From Propioniciclava soli (GTDB lineage: Bacteria; Actinomycetota; Actinomycetes; Propionibacteriales; Propionibacteriaceae), in contig NZ_JACYOT010000001.1 in the NCBI RefSeq assembly GCF_014858005.1, positions 434,001-498,000 on the forward strand: 64,000 nucleotides of DNA, in the 5' to 3' direction. A program made the translations under genes and the position numbers. Of this stretch, positions 1 to 8,760 are shown piece by piece (position 1 is the first letter of the stretch; every line of letters begins with the position of its first letter). The notes beneath the pieces were generated by a model. That model saw nothing but the letters and a program-made list of their open reading frames with translations. It had not been told where the DNA came from and searched no databases.

Positions 1-378
1 AGCGACCTGCAGGCGTCCGGGCTGAAGGTCGCCATGGTGGGTGACGGCGTCAACGACGCCGCGGCCCTGGCGGCGGCCGATCTCGGCGTCGCGCTCGGCA
101 CGGGCACCGACGCCGCCAAGGAGGCCGCCGGCATCACGCTCATGCGGGGTGATCTGCTGCTCGCCGTCGATGCGATCCGCCTCTCGCGGGCCACGCTGCG
201 CACCATCACCACCAACCTGTTCTGGGCGTTCGCGTACAACGTCGCCGCGCTGCCGCTCGCGGCGTTCGGTTGGCTCACCCCGATGATCGCGGGCGCCGCC
301 ATGGCGTTCTCCAGCGTGTTCGTGGTGGGCAACAGCCTGCTGCTGCGCCGGTTCCGCGGTCTAGGCTCGCGCCCGTGA
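1..378 (+). CDS. copA: Copper-exporting P-type ATPase, C-terminal part (5' end outside window)
   Basis: Only the last 125 residues are present; the reading frame is open from base 1. The GDGVND hinge motif of the P domain is at about residues 14-19. It is followed by two membrane helices, one with the YNVAALP pattern (TM7) and one with MAFSSV (TM8, the MxxSS pattern). In P1B-type ATPases these TM7 and TM8 residues belong to the Cu(I)-specific CopA class, so copper export across the cytoplasmic membrane is the likely role. The stop codon overlaps the GTG start of the next gene (GTGA), so the two may be translationally coupled, although their functions look unrelated. The N-terminal metal-binding domains cannot be assessed here. 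Confidence 0.88.
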   Translation, partial: SDLQASGLKVAMVGDGVNDAAALAAADLGVALGTGTDAAKEAAGITLMRGDLLLAVDAIRLSRATLRTITTNLFWAFAYNVAALPLAAFGWLTPMIAGAAMAFSSVFVVGNSLLLRRFRGLGSRP

Positions 379-2189
379 CTTTCGGCCTCGCGCACCACGA
401 CCCCTCGCCCCTGTACGTCTCCGACCCCCACCCGGTGCTGGGTGACACCGTGACGCTGCGCGTCCGCGTGCCCGACGCCCACCCCCTCGAGCGGCTCCAC
501 CTGCGGTACCTGCTCGATGGCGAGGGCACCTTCGTCGAGGCCCACCCGGCGCAGCAGGGCGACGGCGAGACGTGGTGGAGCGCCGAGGTCGTGATGGCCA
601 ACCCGACGCTGCAGTACCGCTGGTTCCTCGAGGGTCCGCTCCACCCCGGGGGTGCGTGGCTGAACGGCACCGGCGTCCACGCGCGCGACGTGCCGGACGT
701 GGCCGACTTCCGCCTCATCACCGCCGCGCCCCCGGCGTGGGTGGAGGACGCGGTCGTCTACCAGGTCTTCTGCGATCGCTTCGCCCGCAGCGCGGACGCC
801 GACGCCCGCCCCCTGCCCGGCTGGGCCCTGCCCGCCGCCTGGGACGACCCGCTGCGCACCTACGCGCAGCGCCAGCAGTTCCAGCTCTACGGCGGCGACC
901 TCGACGGCGTCGCCGAGCACCTCGACCACCTCGTCTCGCTCGGCGTCACCGTGCTCTACCTCACGCCGTTCTTCCCCGCCGAGTCGAACCACCGCTACAA
1001 CGCGACGAGCTTCGACGAGGTGGACCCCCTCCTGGGCGGCGACGCGGCGCTGACCCGTCTGATCGACGCCGCCCACGCGCGCGGCATCCGCGTGATCGGC
1101 GACTTCACGCCCAACCACACCGGCAGCGGCCACGGTTGGTTCCGCACCGGACGCGACGACCCCGCCAGCGCCGAGCGCGGCTTCTACACGTGGGACGCCG
1201 ACGGCCCCGGCTACGCCTCGTGGCTGGGGTTCGCCTCGCTGCCGAAGCTGAACCACGCGTCGGCCGAGCTCACCGAGCGGCTGACCGGGCCCGAGGGCGT
1301 CCTGCGCCGCTGGCTGCGCGCCGGCCTCGACGGCTGGCGCATCGACGTGGCGAACATGACCGGACGGCTCGGCGCCGTCGACGACAACCGCGCCGTCGCC
1401 CACCGCATCCGGGAGGCGGTGGACGCCGAGGGTGACCGCTGGCTCGTCGCCGAGCACTTCTACGACCTGCACCACGACGTCGACGGCTTCACCTGGCACG
1501 GCGCGATGAACTACACGGGCTTCTCGCGCCCGGCGTGGGCCTGGCTTGAGCAGCCCGACAGCGCCGAGGAGGACGCCCACTTCGCGGTCACCGCGCGCAT
1601 CCCGGCGGTGGACGGGCCGGGCCTGGTCGCGGTGCACCGCGATTTCACGGCCCAGGTGCCGTGGAGCGTCACGACCGCGTCGTTCAACATCGTCGGCTCC
1701 CACGACACGGGCCGCATCCGCTGGCGCGTGGGCGACCACCGAGGCCGGGTGCTCGCCGCGCTCGGCCTGGCCCACACGCTGCCCGGCGCGCCGATGCTCT
1801 ACTACGGCGATGAGATCGGGCTCGCCGGTTCCACCGGCGAGTACGGCCGCCGCCCGTTCCCCTGGCAGGCGCCGAAGACCTGGGACCACGAGCTCCTCGC
1901 CGCCGTCCGCCGGTTCGGCGCGCTGCGCCACGAGCTGCCCGCCCTGCGCCGCGGCGGCCTGCGGTGGGTCGGCGCCGTGGCGGACGCCGTCGCGTTCGTC
2001 CGTGAGGCGCCCGAGGGGTCGGTGCTGGTGCTGGTCGCCCGCGACCCCGCCGAGCCGATCGAGGTGGACGCCGCCCTGCTGCCCGGCGTGGCGTCAGGGC
2101 GCGCCGTCCTCGGCGAGGGGATCACCGTGGCCGACGGCCGCGTCAGGCTGCACCCAACCCAGGCCGGCGTCGCCCTCTGGGCCTGGTGA
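375..2189 (+). CDS. GH13 family alpha-glucan/oligosaccharide hydrolase (neopullulanase or maltogenic-amylase-like)
   Basis: 604 residues from the GTG that overlaps the copA stop; a longer upstream reading only adds out-of-family sequence over copA. An N-terminal beta-sandwich (about residues 1-115) precedes an (alpha/beta)8 barrel. Catalytic GH13 residues are visible: nucleophile Asp324 in GWRIDVAN, acid/base Glu360 in LVAEHF, and transition-state stabiliser Asp444 in GSHDTGR, where most relatives have NHD. A beta-rich C-terminal domain follows. This layout fits cytoplasmic enzymes that cut alpha-1,4/1,6-linked oligosaccharides; exact specificity cannot be read from sequence. No signal peptide is seen. 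It is convergent with the ROK regulator and lies beside an alpha-galactoside uptake locus, suggesting use of imported oligosaccharides. Confidence 0.85.
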   Translation: MTFGLAHHDPSPLYVSDPHPVLGDTVTLRVRVPDAHPLERLHLRYLLDGEGTFVEAHPAQQGDGETWWSAEVVMANPTLQYRWFLEGPLHPGGAWLNGTGVHARDVPDVADFRLITAAPPAWVEDAVVYQVFCDRFARSADADARPLPGWALPAAWDDPLRTYAQRQQFQLYGGDLDGVAEHLDHLVSLGVTVLYLTPFFPAESNHRYNATSFDEVDPLLGGDAALTRLIDAAHARGIRVIGDFTPNHTGSGHGWFRTGRDDPASAERGFYTWDADGPGYASWLGFASLPKLNHASAELTERLTGPEGVLRRWLRAGLDGWRIDVANMTGRLGAVDDNRAVAHRIREAVDAEGDRWLVAEHFYDLHHDVDGFTWHGAMNYTGFSRPAWAWLEQPDSAEEDAHFAVTARIPAVDGPGLVAVHRDFTAQVPWSVTTASFNIVGSHDTGRIRWRVGDHRGRVLAALGLAHTLPGAPMLYYGDEIGLAGSTGEYGRRPFPWQAPKTWDHELLAAVRRFGALRHELPALRRGGLRWVGAVADAVAFVREAPEGSVLVLVARDPAEPIEVDAALLPGVASGRAVLGEGITVADGRVRLHPTQAGVALWAW

Positions 2190-2192
2190 GGC

Positions 2193-3287
2193 TCACAGGC
2201 CGCTGACGTGGCGCACCAGTGCCGTGACGGCCGCCCCGCGCGCCCAGACGTCGCGGTTGTGGGGCCGGACGGTGACGGCCAGCGGCGGCGCGACGGCCTC
2301 GCGCACCGAGGCGATGCCCGCCTCGAAGTCATCGGCGAAGGCCGCCACCAGCCCGGCGCGCTCGCCGAGCACCACCACCGCGTCCGGCACCAGGAACGCC
2401 GCCCCCGTGCCGGCCAGGGCCCCGCAGGCGTACGCGAACTCCGCGGCGGCGCGGCGGGCGCCGGCGTCCGCACCGGCCTCCACGGCGTCCGCCGTCGTCG
2501 CGGCCGAGCCGTAACCGCGGGCCAACCTCACCAGGGCGCCGTCGGTCAGGCTCATGTTGGCCCGGCGCACCGAGCCGTCCGGCCAGGTGAGGGGCAGGTG
2601 GCCGAGGAGTCCCACGCCCTGGGCCTCCGCGTCCTGCACCTCACCGCGCACCACCGCGGCGCCGCCGACCCCCGTGCCGAACGTGAGCGCGAGAAAGCTC
2701 TCCGCCGTCAGCCCCACGCCGAACCACGCCTCCGCAAGGGCCACCGCGGCGACGTCGTTGGCGACGACGCAGGGGTGCCCCAGCCGGTGCGACACCAACT
2801 CGGCCAGCGGGACGTCCGCCCACCTCAGGAACGGCGAGCGCACCACGGTCGAGCCGTCGTGGACGATGCCGCTCACGCCGATCCCGATGCCGACCGTGGG
2901 GGCGGGGGCCAGCCGGTCGACGAGCAGCGCCAGCCGTTCCACGACGGCCTCGGGGTGACGAGAGGCCAGCGGGCCGCTGAGGTCTTCCAGCACCCGGGCG
3001 CGCAGGTCGGTGCGCACCAGGCGCAGCGTGTCGGCGGTCACCGACACGCCGAGGAGCGTGTCGGCGGGCAGCACGGCGTCGAGGGTGTGCGCGGGGCGGC
3101 CGGCGGCGTTGCGCTGCTCCGCGGTGGCGACGACCAGGCCCCGCTCCTGCAACGGTTTCGTCAACCGGGTGATGCTGCCGCCGCTGAGGCCCAGCCGGTG
3201 GGCGAGGTCGCGGCGCTGCAGCGGCCCGTGCTGCAGCAGCGTCAGCACGAGTCGGCGGTGCGCATCCCCCAGGCCCGTCAGATCCAC
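2193..3287 (-). CDS. ROK-family transcriptional repressor
   Basis: 364 residues from GTG at 3287; longer versions would run into the divergent alpha-galactosidase gene. An N-terminal winged helix-turn-helix (about residues 8-60, with RRDLAHRLGLSGGSITRL) precedes a ROK/ASKHA sugar-binding fold containing GIGIGVSG and LTFGTGVGGAAV. The zinc-binding cysteine cluster (CxCGxxGC) of typical ROK proteins is absent, and the usual ExGH motif is reduced to GLLGHLP. It may therefore bind effector differently. It is divergent from the GH36 gene with an AT-rich dyad between them, so it probably controls the alpha-galactoside operon and itself. The start has no clear ribosome site, and CACAAT six bases upstream suggests a leaderless transcript. 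Confidence 0.85.
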   Translation of the reverse strand: MDLTGLGDAHRRLVLTLLQHGPLQRRDLAHRLGLSGGSITRLTKPLQERGLVVATAEQRNAAGRPAHTLDAVLPADTLLGVSVTADTLRLVRTDLRARVLEDLSGPLASRHPEAVVERLALLVDRLAPAPTVGIGIGVSGIVHDGSTVVRSPFLRWADVPLAELVSHRLGHPCVVANDVAAVALAEAWFGVGLTAESFLALTFGTGVGGAAVVRGEVQDAEAQGVGLLGHLPLTWPDGSVRRANMSLTDGALVRLARGYGSAATTADAVEAGADAGARRAAAEFAYACGALAGTGAAFLVPDAVVVLGERAGLVAAFADDFEAGIASVREAVAPPLAVTVRPHNRDVWARGAAVTALVRHVSGL

Positions 3288-3293
3288 GACGTC

Positions 3294-3299
3294 ATTGTG
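3294..3299 (-). promoter_or_regulatory. Predicted -10 box of the ROK regulator gene (leaderless)
   Basis: CACAAT on the minus strand ends six bases before the GTG start, placing transcription start at or next to the start codon. No good -35 box is visible. Prediction only. Confidence 0.35.
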
Positions 3300-3312
3300 C
3301 CCCAGCCGGGGG

Positions 3313-3342
3313 TTGACGCCCGAGTTTATTTCGGGCCAGAAT
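3313..3342 (+). promoter_or_regulatory. Predicted promoter of the alpha-galactosidase operon (leaderless)
   Basis: TTGACG (3313-3318) and CAGAAT (3337-3342) are separated by 18 bases, and the -10 box ends six bases before GTG 3349. No ribosome site precedes that GTG. This is the arrangement expected for a leaderless actinobacterial transcript. The -10 region overlaps the dyad at 3326-3344. Confidence 0.5.
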
Positions 3343-3344
3343 AA
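3326..3344. promoter_or_regulatory. Probable ROK repressor operator between divergent genes
   Basis: TTATTTCGGGCCAGAATAA is an imperfect inverted repeat with perfect TTATT/AATAA arms; 14 of its 19 positions match its own reverse complement. ROK repressors such as NagC and Mlc use operators with TTATTT/AAATAA-type arms. The site overlaps the predicted -10 box of the GH36 gene and lies just upstream of the ROK gene, a natural place for dual control. Confidence 0.55.
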
Positions 3345-3348
3345 TTGG

Positions 3349-5427
3349 GTGACGCAGACGTCCTTCCCCCTCGCGCGCGGCGGCGTGAGCCTGGTTCTCA
3401 CCACGCGTGACGGCCACCTGCCGGTCGTCACCTACTGGGGCCCGGCGCTCGATGGGGCCGACGACCCGGCCGCCACGCTCACCCCGCCGTTCGTGTCCGA
3501 CCAGACCGAGGAGCTCGTCGAGTGCTCGCTGCTGCCCGAGGAGTCCCGCGGCTGGCTGGGCACCCCGGGGCTCGCCGGGCACCGGGCCGGCCGGCACTCC
3601 ACCCACGCCTTCGTCGTCGATGAGGTGGACGCCGACGCCACGTCTGCGACCTTTCGCGCCGTCGCCGACGGCCTGGCCCTGACGCTCACCGTCGCGCTCA
3701 CCGAGGAGGGCGTGGTCGAGTTGGCCGCCGAGCTCACCAACACCGGCGCCGACGCCTACACCCTCGACGCGTTGACCCCGGCGCTGCGCGTCCCGCCGCA
3801 CGCCCGCGAACTGCTCGACCTCACCGGGCGCCACCTGCGCGAGCGTTCCCCGCAGCGCCACCCGTTCTCCGTCGGCAGCCTGCGGCGCGACAACCGCCGC
3901 GGCCGCACCTCCCTGCAGTCGACCACGCTGATGATCGCCGGCGAGGAGGGCTTCGGCTTCCGTACGGGGCGGGTGTGGGGCGTCCACGTCGCGTGGTCGG
4001 GCAACCACACCCACCTGGCCGAGCGGTCCCACGGCGGGGAGCAGATCCTGGCCGGCGGTGAGCTGTTCGGGCCGGGCGAGCTGGTGCTCGCGCCGGGGGA
4101 GACCTACGCGACCCCCATGGTGCTCGCCTCCTTCGGGGTCGGTCTGGACGCCCTCAGCGCGCGCTACCACGGCTGGCTGCGGCGCGTGAGCGGCCCGCGG
4201 CGCCCGCGTCCGATCACGCTGAACACGTGGGAGGCGGTCTACTTCGCCCATGACCACGACGCGCTGGTGGAGCTGGCCGAGGCGGCGGCCCGCGTCGGGG
4301 TCGAGCGCTTCGTGTTGGACGACGGCTGGTTCGGCTCGCGGCGCGACGACACCACCGGGCTGGGGGACTGGGCGGTCTCGGACGCGGTGTGGCCGGGTGG
4401 GCTGGAGCCGCTGGCCGAGGCGGTCCGCGGCCTGGGCATGGAGTTCGGCCTGTGGGTCGAGCCCGAGATGGTGAACCTCGACTCCGATCTCGCCCGCGCC
4501 CACCCCGACTGGATCCTGCGGCCCGACGCCGAGCGGCTGCCGTTGCGCGTCCGCAACCAGCACGTGCTCAACCTGACGCGCCCCGAGGTCGTCGACCACC
4601 TCGCCGAGCGGCTCGTCGAGCTGGTGCGGCGGATCGGCATCGCGTACCTGAAGTGGGATCACAACCGCGACCTGATCGAGGCCTGTGGCGTGGCGGGGGA
4701 GCGGCTCGTCCACGACCAGACGCTGGCGTACTACCGCCTCGTCGAGCACCTGAAGCGGGAGTGCCCCGGCCTGGAGATCGAGTCGTGCGCCTCGGGCGGC
4801 GGCCGCGTCGACCTCGGCGTCCTGACCCGCACGGACCGCATCTGGGCGTCGGACTGCAACGACGCCCTGGAGCGCCAGGACATCCAGCGTTGGACCGGCC
4901 TGCTCCTGCCGCCGGAGGTCGTCGGCGCCCACGTCGGCCCGCCGCGCGCGCACACGACGGGGCGCACCCAGGAGCTGTCGTTCCGCGCCGGCACCGCCCT
5001 GTTCGGCCACTTCGGGATCGAGTGGGACCTGCGGACGGCCTCCCAGACCGAGCTGGAGCGGCTCGCGGCGTGGGTGGGCCGGGCCAAGGAGGTGCGTGAC
5101 CTGCTGGCCACCGGTGCCACGGTGCGCACCGAGGACCGCGACGGCACGCGCGTCCACGGCGTCGTCGGGCCCGATCGGGCACTGTTCGCCGTCGTCCAGC
5201 TCGCCACGTCGCCGACCTACCCGACGGCCCCCGTGACGCTGCCGGGGCTCGATCCGGACGCCCGCTGGCGCGTCCGCCTCGACGAGCTGACCCCGCAGCC
5301 GGGCCTGCCGTGGGCGTCCGGGACGCCCGTGCTGAGCGGCCGGGCGCTCGCCGAATCCGGGCTCGCCGCCCCCACCCTGCACCCCGAACACCTCGCGATC
5401 ATCCACCTCGAAAGGAGCGAGTCATGA
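3349..5427 (+). CDS. GH36 alpha-galactosidase
   Basis: 692 residues from GTG 3349. A large N-terminal beta-supersandwich domain (about residues 1-290) precedes the (alpha/beta)8 catalytic barrel, which begins near ITLNTWEAVYF. GH36 signatures are clear: nucleophile Asp437 in LKWDHNRD, the substrate-loop motif SCASGGGRVDLG, and the acid/base Asp502 in WASDCNDALERQ. A short C-terminal beta domain follows. The length matches the 700-750 residue GH36 class. It should remove alpha-1,6-galactose from melibiose or raffinose-type sugars in the cytoplasm, as no signal peptide is present. Its stop overlaps the ATG of the solute-binding lipoprotein (ATGA), making one operon with the importer. Confidence 0.92.
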   Translation: MTQTSFPLARGGVSLVLTTRDGHLPVVTYWGPALDGADDPAATLTPPFVSDQTEELVECSLLPEESRGWLGTPGLAGHRAGRHSTHAFVVDEVDADATSATFRAVADGLALTLTVALTEEGVVELAAELTNTGADAYTLDALTPALRVPPHARELLDLTGRHLRERSPQRHPFSVGSLRRDNRRGRTSLQSTTLMIAGEEGFGFRTGRVWGVHVAWSGNHTHLAERSHGGEQILAGGELFGPGELVLAPGETYATPMVLASFGVGLDALSARYHGWLRRVSGPRRPRPITLNTWEAVYFAHDHDALVELAEAAARVGVERFVLDDGWFGSRRDDTTGLGDWAVSDAVWPGGLEPLAEAVRGLGMEFGLWVEPEMVNLDSDLARAHPDWILRPDAERLPLRVRNQHVLNLTRPEVVDHLAERLVELVRRIGIAYLKWDHNRDLIEACGVAGERLVHDQTLAYYRLVEHLKRECPGLEIESCASGGGRVDLGVLTRTDRIWASDCNDALERQDIQRWTGLLLPPEVVGAHVGPPRAHTTGRTQELSFRAGTALFGHFGIEWDLRTASQTELERLAAWVGRAKEVRDLLATGATVRTEDRDGTRVHGVVGPDRALFAVVQLATSPTYPTAPVTLPGLDPDARWRVRLDELTPQPGLPWASGTPVLSGRALAESGLAAPTLHPEHLAIIHLERSES

Positions 5428-6671
5428 ACGGTCAGTTGAGCCGACGGACGGTGCTGTCCGGGCTCACCGCGGCAGCGTTGCTGGCGCCCCTGGGCGCATG
5501 CGCCCGGCCCACCGGCACCGGCGTCGGCAGCACCGAATTCTTCCAGTTCAAGTCCGAGGCCATCACGTTGTTCGACCGCATCTGTGCGGAGTACAACGCC
5601 GCCCACGGCACGAACATCGAGCAGAACTTCCAGGCCGACAACGTCACCGCGCTGCGCGTCCGGCTGGTGAAGGGCGACATCCCGCCGCTCATCACCATCA
5701 ACGGCGACTACAGCTACGGCGCGCTGGCCCGCTCGGGCGTCTTCCACGACTTCGCGGGCAGCGACCTGCTCGCGCCGGTGAACCCGTCCATCGCGCAGAT
5801 CCTGCCGACCCTGGGCGTGGGCGCCGAGGGCCAGGTGAACGGCGTGCCGTTCGCCAACAACGGCTCCGGCATGATCTACAACCGCGCGATCTTCGACGAG
5901 CACGGCTTCGACCCGCCGCAGACGTGGGACGAGTTGATCGGGCTGGCCGACGAGTTCACGGCGCTGGGCGTCGACCCCTTCTACTGGGGGTTCCGCGACA
6001 ACTGGACCGGGGCGCCGATGTTCAGCTCCCTGTCCGGCAATTTCCTCGACGGCGAGGTCGCCGCCTGGTACGCCCGGCGCCAGGTGGGCGAGACGTCGTT
6101 CGAGGAACTGATGCCCGTGCTCGAGAAGATGCGGCAGATCGGGGGGTACGGCAACAGCAACAAGTACGAGATCGGCTACAACGACGCCAACCAGGGCTTC
6201 GCGCAGGGCCGGGCGGCGATGTACGTGCACGGCACCTACGCCATCCCGGCCATCCGGTCCTACAACCCCGACATCCAGCTCGGCACGTTCGCGACGCCGC
6301 CGGACTCCGGCGAGGCGTGGGTCGTGTCCGGGGTGGACGTCGCGCTCACCTGCGGCACCGAGCCGGTCGACGGCGCGCTCGACTTCTTCTCCTACCTGAT
6401 GGAGGAGCCGAACATGGCCGCCTACTGCGCCGAGCAGGTCGCCTTCCCGACCCGCGAGGGCATGACGGCCGACGACGAGGCGCTCGAGGGACTCATGCCG
6501 TACTTCGAGAGCCAGCGGCTCACGACGTACTCCGACCACAACTTCCCCCCGGCCGTGAACCTCAACAACTACATGCAGCAGTTCCTGATCAACGGGGACG
6601 CCGCCGCCTTCGTCCGCACGCTCGACGTCCAGTACGACCGCGTCATCGAGCGCATCAACTCAACCCTGTGA
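5424..6671 (+). CDS. ABC sugar importer, solute-binding lipoprotein (family 1)
   Basis: 415 residues. The start is ATG 5424 with AAAGGAG at 5411-5417. An N-terminal signal with twin arginines (SRRTVLSG, residues 6-13) and a lipobox LGAC with Cys26 predicts membrane anchoring after export; Tat export is possible. The rest is a typical extracellular sugar-binding fold with an NNGSGMIYNR substrate-loop segment and WVVSGVDVALTCGT. From its position between alpha-galactosidase and two permeases, it probably binds raffinose, melibiose or a related galactoside. No ATPase gene accompanies the set, as is common in actinobacteria that share an MsiK-type ATPase. Confidence 0.9.
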   Translation: MNGQLSRRTVLSGLTAAALLAPLGACARPTGTGVGSTEFFQFKSEAITLFDRICAEYNAAHGTNIEQNFQADNVTALRVRLVKGDIPPLITINGDYSYGALARSGVFHDFAGSDLLAPVNPSIAQILPTLGVGAEGQVNGVPFANNGSGMIYNRAIFDEHGFDPPQTWDELIGLADEFTALGVDPFYWGFRDNWTGAPMFSSLSGNFLDGEVAAWYARRQVGETSFEELMPVLEKMRQIGGYGNSNKYEIGYNDANQGFAQGRAAMYVHGTYAIPAIRSYNPDIQLGTFATPPDSGEAWVVSGVDVALTCGTEPVDGALDFFSYLMEEPNMAAYCAEQVAFPTREGMTADDEALEGLMPYFESQRLTTYSDHNFPPAVNLNNYMQQFLINGDAAAFVRTLDVQYDRVIERINSTL

Positions 6672-6678
6672 GGCCGTG

Positions 6679-7557
6679 ATGCAAACCACCTCTCCCGGGC
6701 GCATCGACCGCGCCTACGTCTGGATGATCGCGCCCGCGGCCATCCTGTTCACCGCGATGCTGACGATCCCGCTGCTGACGGGCTTCTTCTACACGTTCAC
6801 CAACTACGCCGGCTACGGCGACTGGCGCTTCGTCGGCTTCGCCAACTACCTCAACCTGTTCCGCGACGACGTGGTCTGGGGCTCGTATGCGTTCACGCTG
6901 CTCTATGCCGTGTCCGCGACCATCCTCATCAATGTCATCGCGCTGTCGCTGGCCCTGTTGCTGAACAGCGCGATCAAGGCCCAGACGTTCTTCCGGGGCC
7001 TGTTCTTCCTGCCCAACATCCTGCCCGTGCTGATCGTGGCGTACATCTTCCAGTACCTGTTCACGAACAACCTGCCGGCCATCGGCCAGGCGCTGGGTTG
7101 GGAATGGCTGTCGACGTCGCTGTTGGCCAACGAGAACACGGCCTGGATGGTGATCGTCTTCGTCGGTGTCTGGCAGGCCGTCGCGTTCAGCACGATCGTG
7201 TACCTCGCCGGTCTCCAGACGGTGCCCGAGGAGGTGTACGAGGCCGCAGCCATCGACGGCGCGAGCCGGTGGGAGCAGTTCCGGCGCATGACGTTCCCGC
7301 TCATCATGCCGTTTTTCACCATCAACATGGTGCTGAGCTTCAAGAACTCACTCGGGGTGTTCGACCAGGTGGTCGCCCTCACCAACGGCGGCCCCGGAAC
7401 GGCGACCCAGTCGATCTCGTTCCTCATCTTCCGCAACGGCTTCCAGGGCGGCGAATACGCCTACCAGACCGCCAACGGCATCATCTACTTCATCCTGGTC
7501 CTGGTGATCTCGTTCGCGCAGCTCCGCTTCCTCTCGAGCAAGGACACCAACGCATGA
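6679..7557 (+). CDS. ABC sugar importer permease, MalF/UgpA type
   Basis: 292 residues from ATG 6679; a GTG three bases earlier is in frame but sits too close to the GAGG ribosome site at 6670-6673. Six hydrophobic helices are evident. The EAA loop that contacts the ATPase reads EVYEAAAIDGASRWEQFRRMTFPLI near residues 185-209. It lacks the large periplasmic insertion of E. coli MalF, as usual for the short UgpA/LacF group. It follows the binding protein by seven bases and its stop overlaps the next permease start. It should form the transmembrane heterodimer with that gene product. Confidence 0.92.
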   Translation: MQTTSPGRIDRAYVWMIAPAAILFTAMLTIPLLTGFFYTFTNYAGYGDWRFVGFANYLNLFRDDVVWGSYAFTLLYAVSATILINVIALSLALLLNSAIKAQTFFRGLFFLPNILPVLIVAYIFQYLFTNNLPAIGQALGWEWLSTSLLANENTAWMVIVFVGVWQAVAFSTIVYLAGLQTVPEEVYEAAAIDGASRWEQFRRMTFPLIMPFFTINMVLSFKNSLGVFDQVVALTNGGPGTATQSISFLIFRNGFQGGEYAYQTANGIIYFILVLVISFAQLRFLSSKDTNA

Positions 7558-8381
7558 ACCGCCAGCGCTCCTCTCGCGGCTGGGCCCTCACGGCGCTCGC
7601 CGCCGTCTTGTCCCTGACCATCCTCGTCCCGCTCTACTTCGCGGTCGTGACCGCCCTCAAGACGCCGGCGGAGCTGGCGGAGTCCGGCTTCGGACTGCCC
7701 ACCACCTGGCGGTGGGACAACTTCGCCACCGCGTGGACGATGACCGACTTCCCGTCGCGGCTCGTCACCTCGGCGGTCATCACCGTCGGCGCCGTCGTGC
7801 TCACCCTGGTGACGAACTCGATGGTGGCCTACGCCATCGAGCGCAACATGCACCGTCGGTGGGTGCGGTTGCTGTTCTACTACTTCATCGCCGCGATGTT
7901 CGTGCCGTTCCCCATCATCATGCTGCCCGTCGTGCGGCAGACGGCGATCCTCGGCATCGACAACGAGGCCGGCCTGATCCTGCTCTACACGGTGTACGGC
8001 CTGGCGTTCAACCTCCTGCTGTACACGAGCTTCGTCCGCGCCATTCCCCTCGAGATCGAGGAGTCGGCGGCCGTGGACGGCGCGTCCCGCTGGGGCATCT
8101 TCTGGCGCATCGTGTTCCCGCTTCTGGGGCCCATGAACGCCACCGTCGGCATCCTCACCTGCCTGTGGGCGTGGAACGACTTCCTGCTGCCCCTGGTCAT
8201 CCTGACCGACCCGGGTACGCAGACCCTCCCGCTCGCGCAGTACGTGTTCCAGGGCCAGTTCAACGTGAACTACCCCGTGGCGTTCGCGTCCTACCTGATG
8301 GCGATCGCGCCGCTCGTCCTGGTCTACGTGTTCGCCCAGCGGTGGGTGATCTCCGGCGTCATGCGGGGTTCGCAGCGCTGA
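7554..8381 (+). CDS. ABC sugar importer permease, MalG/UgpE type
   Basis: 275 residues, ATG overlapping the upstream stop (ATGA). Six predicted helices, with the EAA loop EIEESAAVDGASRWGIFWRIVFPLL near residues 171-195. It is the last gene of the GH36-binding protein-permease operon. Its 3' end overlaps by 23 bases the 3' end of the convergent YchJ-like gene. The partner ATPase is not encoded in this window, so an MsiK/MalK-type ATPase elsewhere is inferred. Confidence 0.92.
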   Translation: MNRQRSSRGWALTALAAVLSLTILVPLYFAVVTALKTPAELAESGFGLPTTWRWDNFATAWTMTDFPSRLVTSAVITVGAVVLTLVTNSMVAYAIERNMHRRWVRLLFYYFIAAMFVPFPIIMLPVVRQTAILGIDNEAGLILLYTVYGLAFNLLLYTSFVRAIPLEIEESAAVDGASRWGIFWRIVFPLLGPMNATVGILTCLWAWNDFLLPLVILTDPGTQTLPLAQYVFQGQFNVNYPVAFASYLMAIAPLVLVYVFAQRWVISGVMRGSQR

Positions 8382-8760
8382 CGCCGTCCACGTACACCCA
8401 GCGGCCGTCCAGCGTGGTGAACCGACTGGTCTCCCGCTGGGTGCCGTGGCGGCGTCCGGAGCGCCACGATGCGGCGAAGGTGACGGTGCCGGTGGTGTCC
8501 CACGCGCGGCCGGCGGTGGTGTTCTCGATGACCAGCCCCGTCCATGCGGTGGCGGAATCGAGCGTGACGGACGCCGGCCGCGTCGCCGGGTGCCACGTGT
8601 CGGCCAGGTAGGCCGTCAGCCCCAGCGCGAACGCCGCGTAGCGCGAACGCATGAGGGCCTCGGCGGTCGGGGCCACTCGGCGTCCGGAGTGGAATGGGCC
8701 GCAGCAGGCGTCATAGGGCGTCCCGGTGCCGCAGGGGCAGGCGTCCGGGGTTGCGCTCAC
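8359..8760 (-). CDS. YchJ-family (UPF0225) SEC-C metal-binding protein
   Basis: 133 residues. GTG 8760 is chosen because it overlaps the stop of the upstream glycosyltransferase (GTGA) and places the zinc motif at the N terminus, as in the family. The SEC-C motif CPCGTGTPYDACC (about residues 8-20) should bind zinc. The rest is an NTF2-like alpha/beta fold with the conserved segment ALMRSRYAAFALG. The biochemical role of YchJ proteins is not settled. Coupling to the glycosyltransferase suggests co-expression but not necessarily shared function. The 3' end overlaps the convergent permease gene. Confidence 0.82.
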   Translation of the reverse strand: MSATPDACPCGTGTPYDACCGPFHSGRRVAPTAEALMRSRYAAFALGLTAYLADTWHPATRPASVTLDSATAWTGLVIENTTAGRAWDTTGTVTFAASWRSGRRHGTQRETSRFTTLDGRWVYVDGVSAANPA

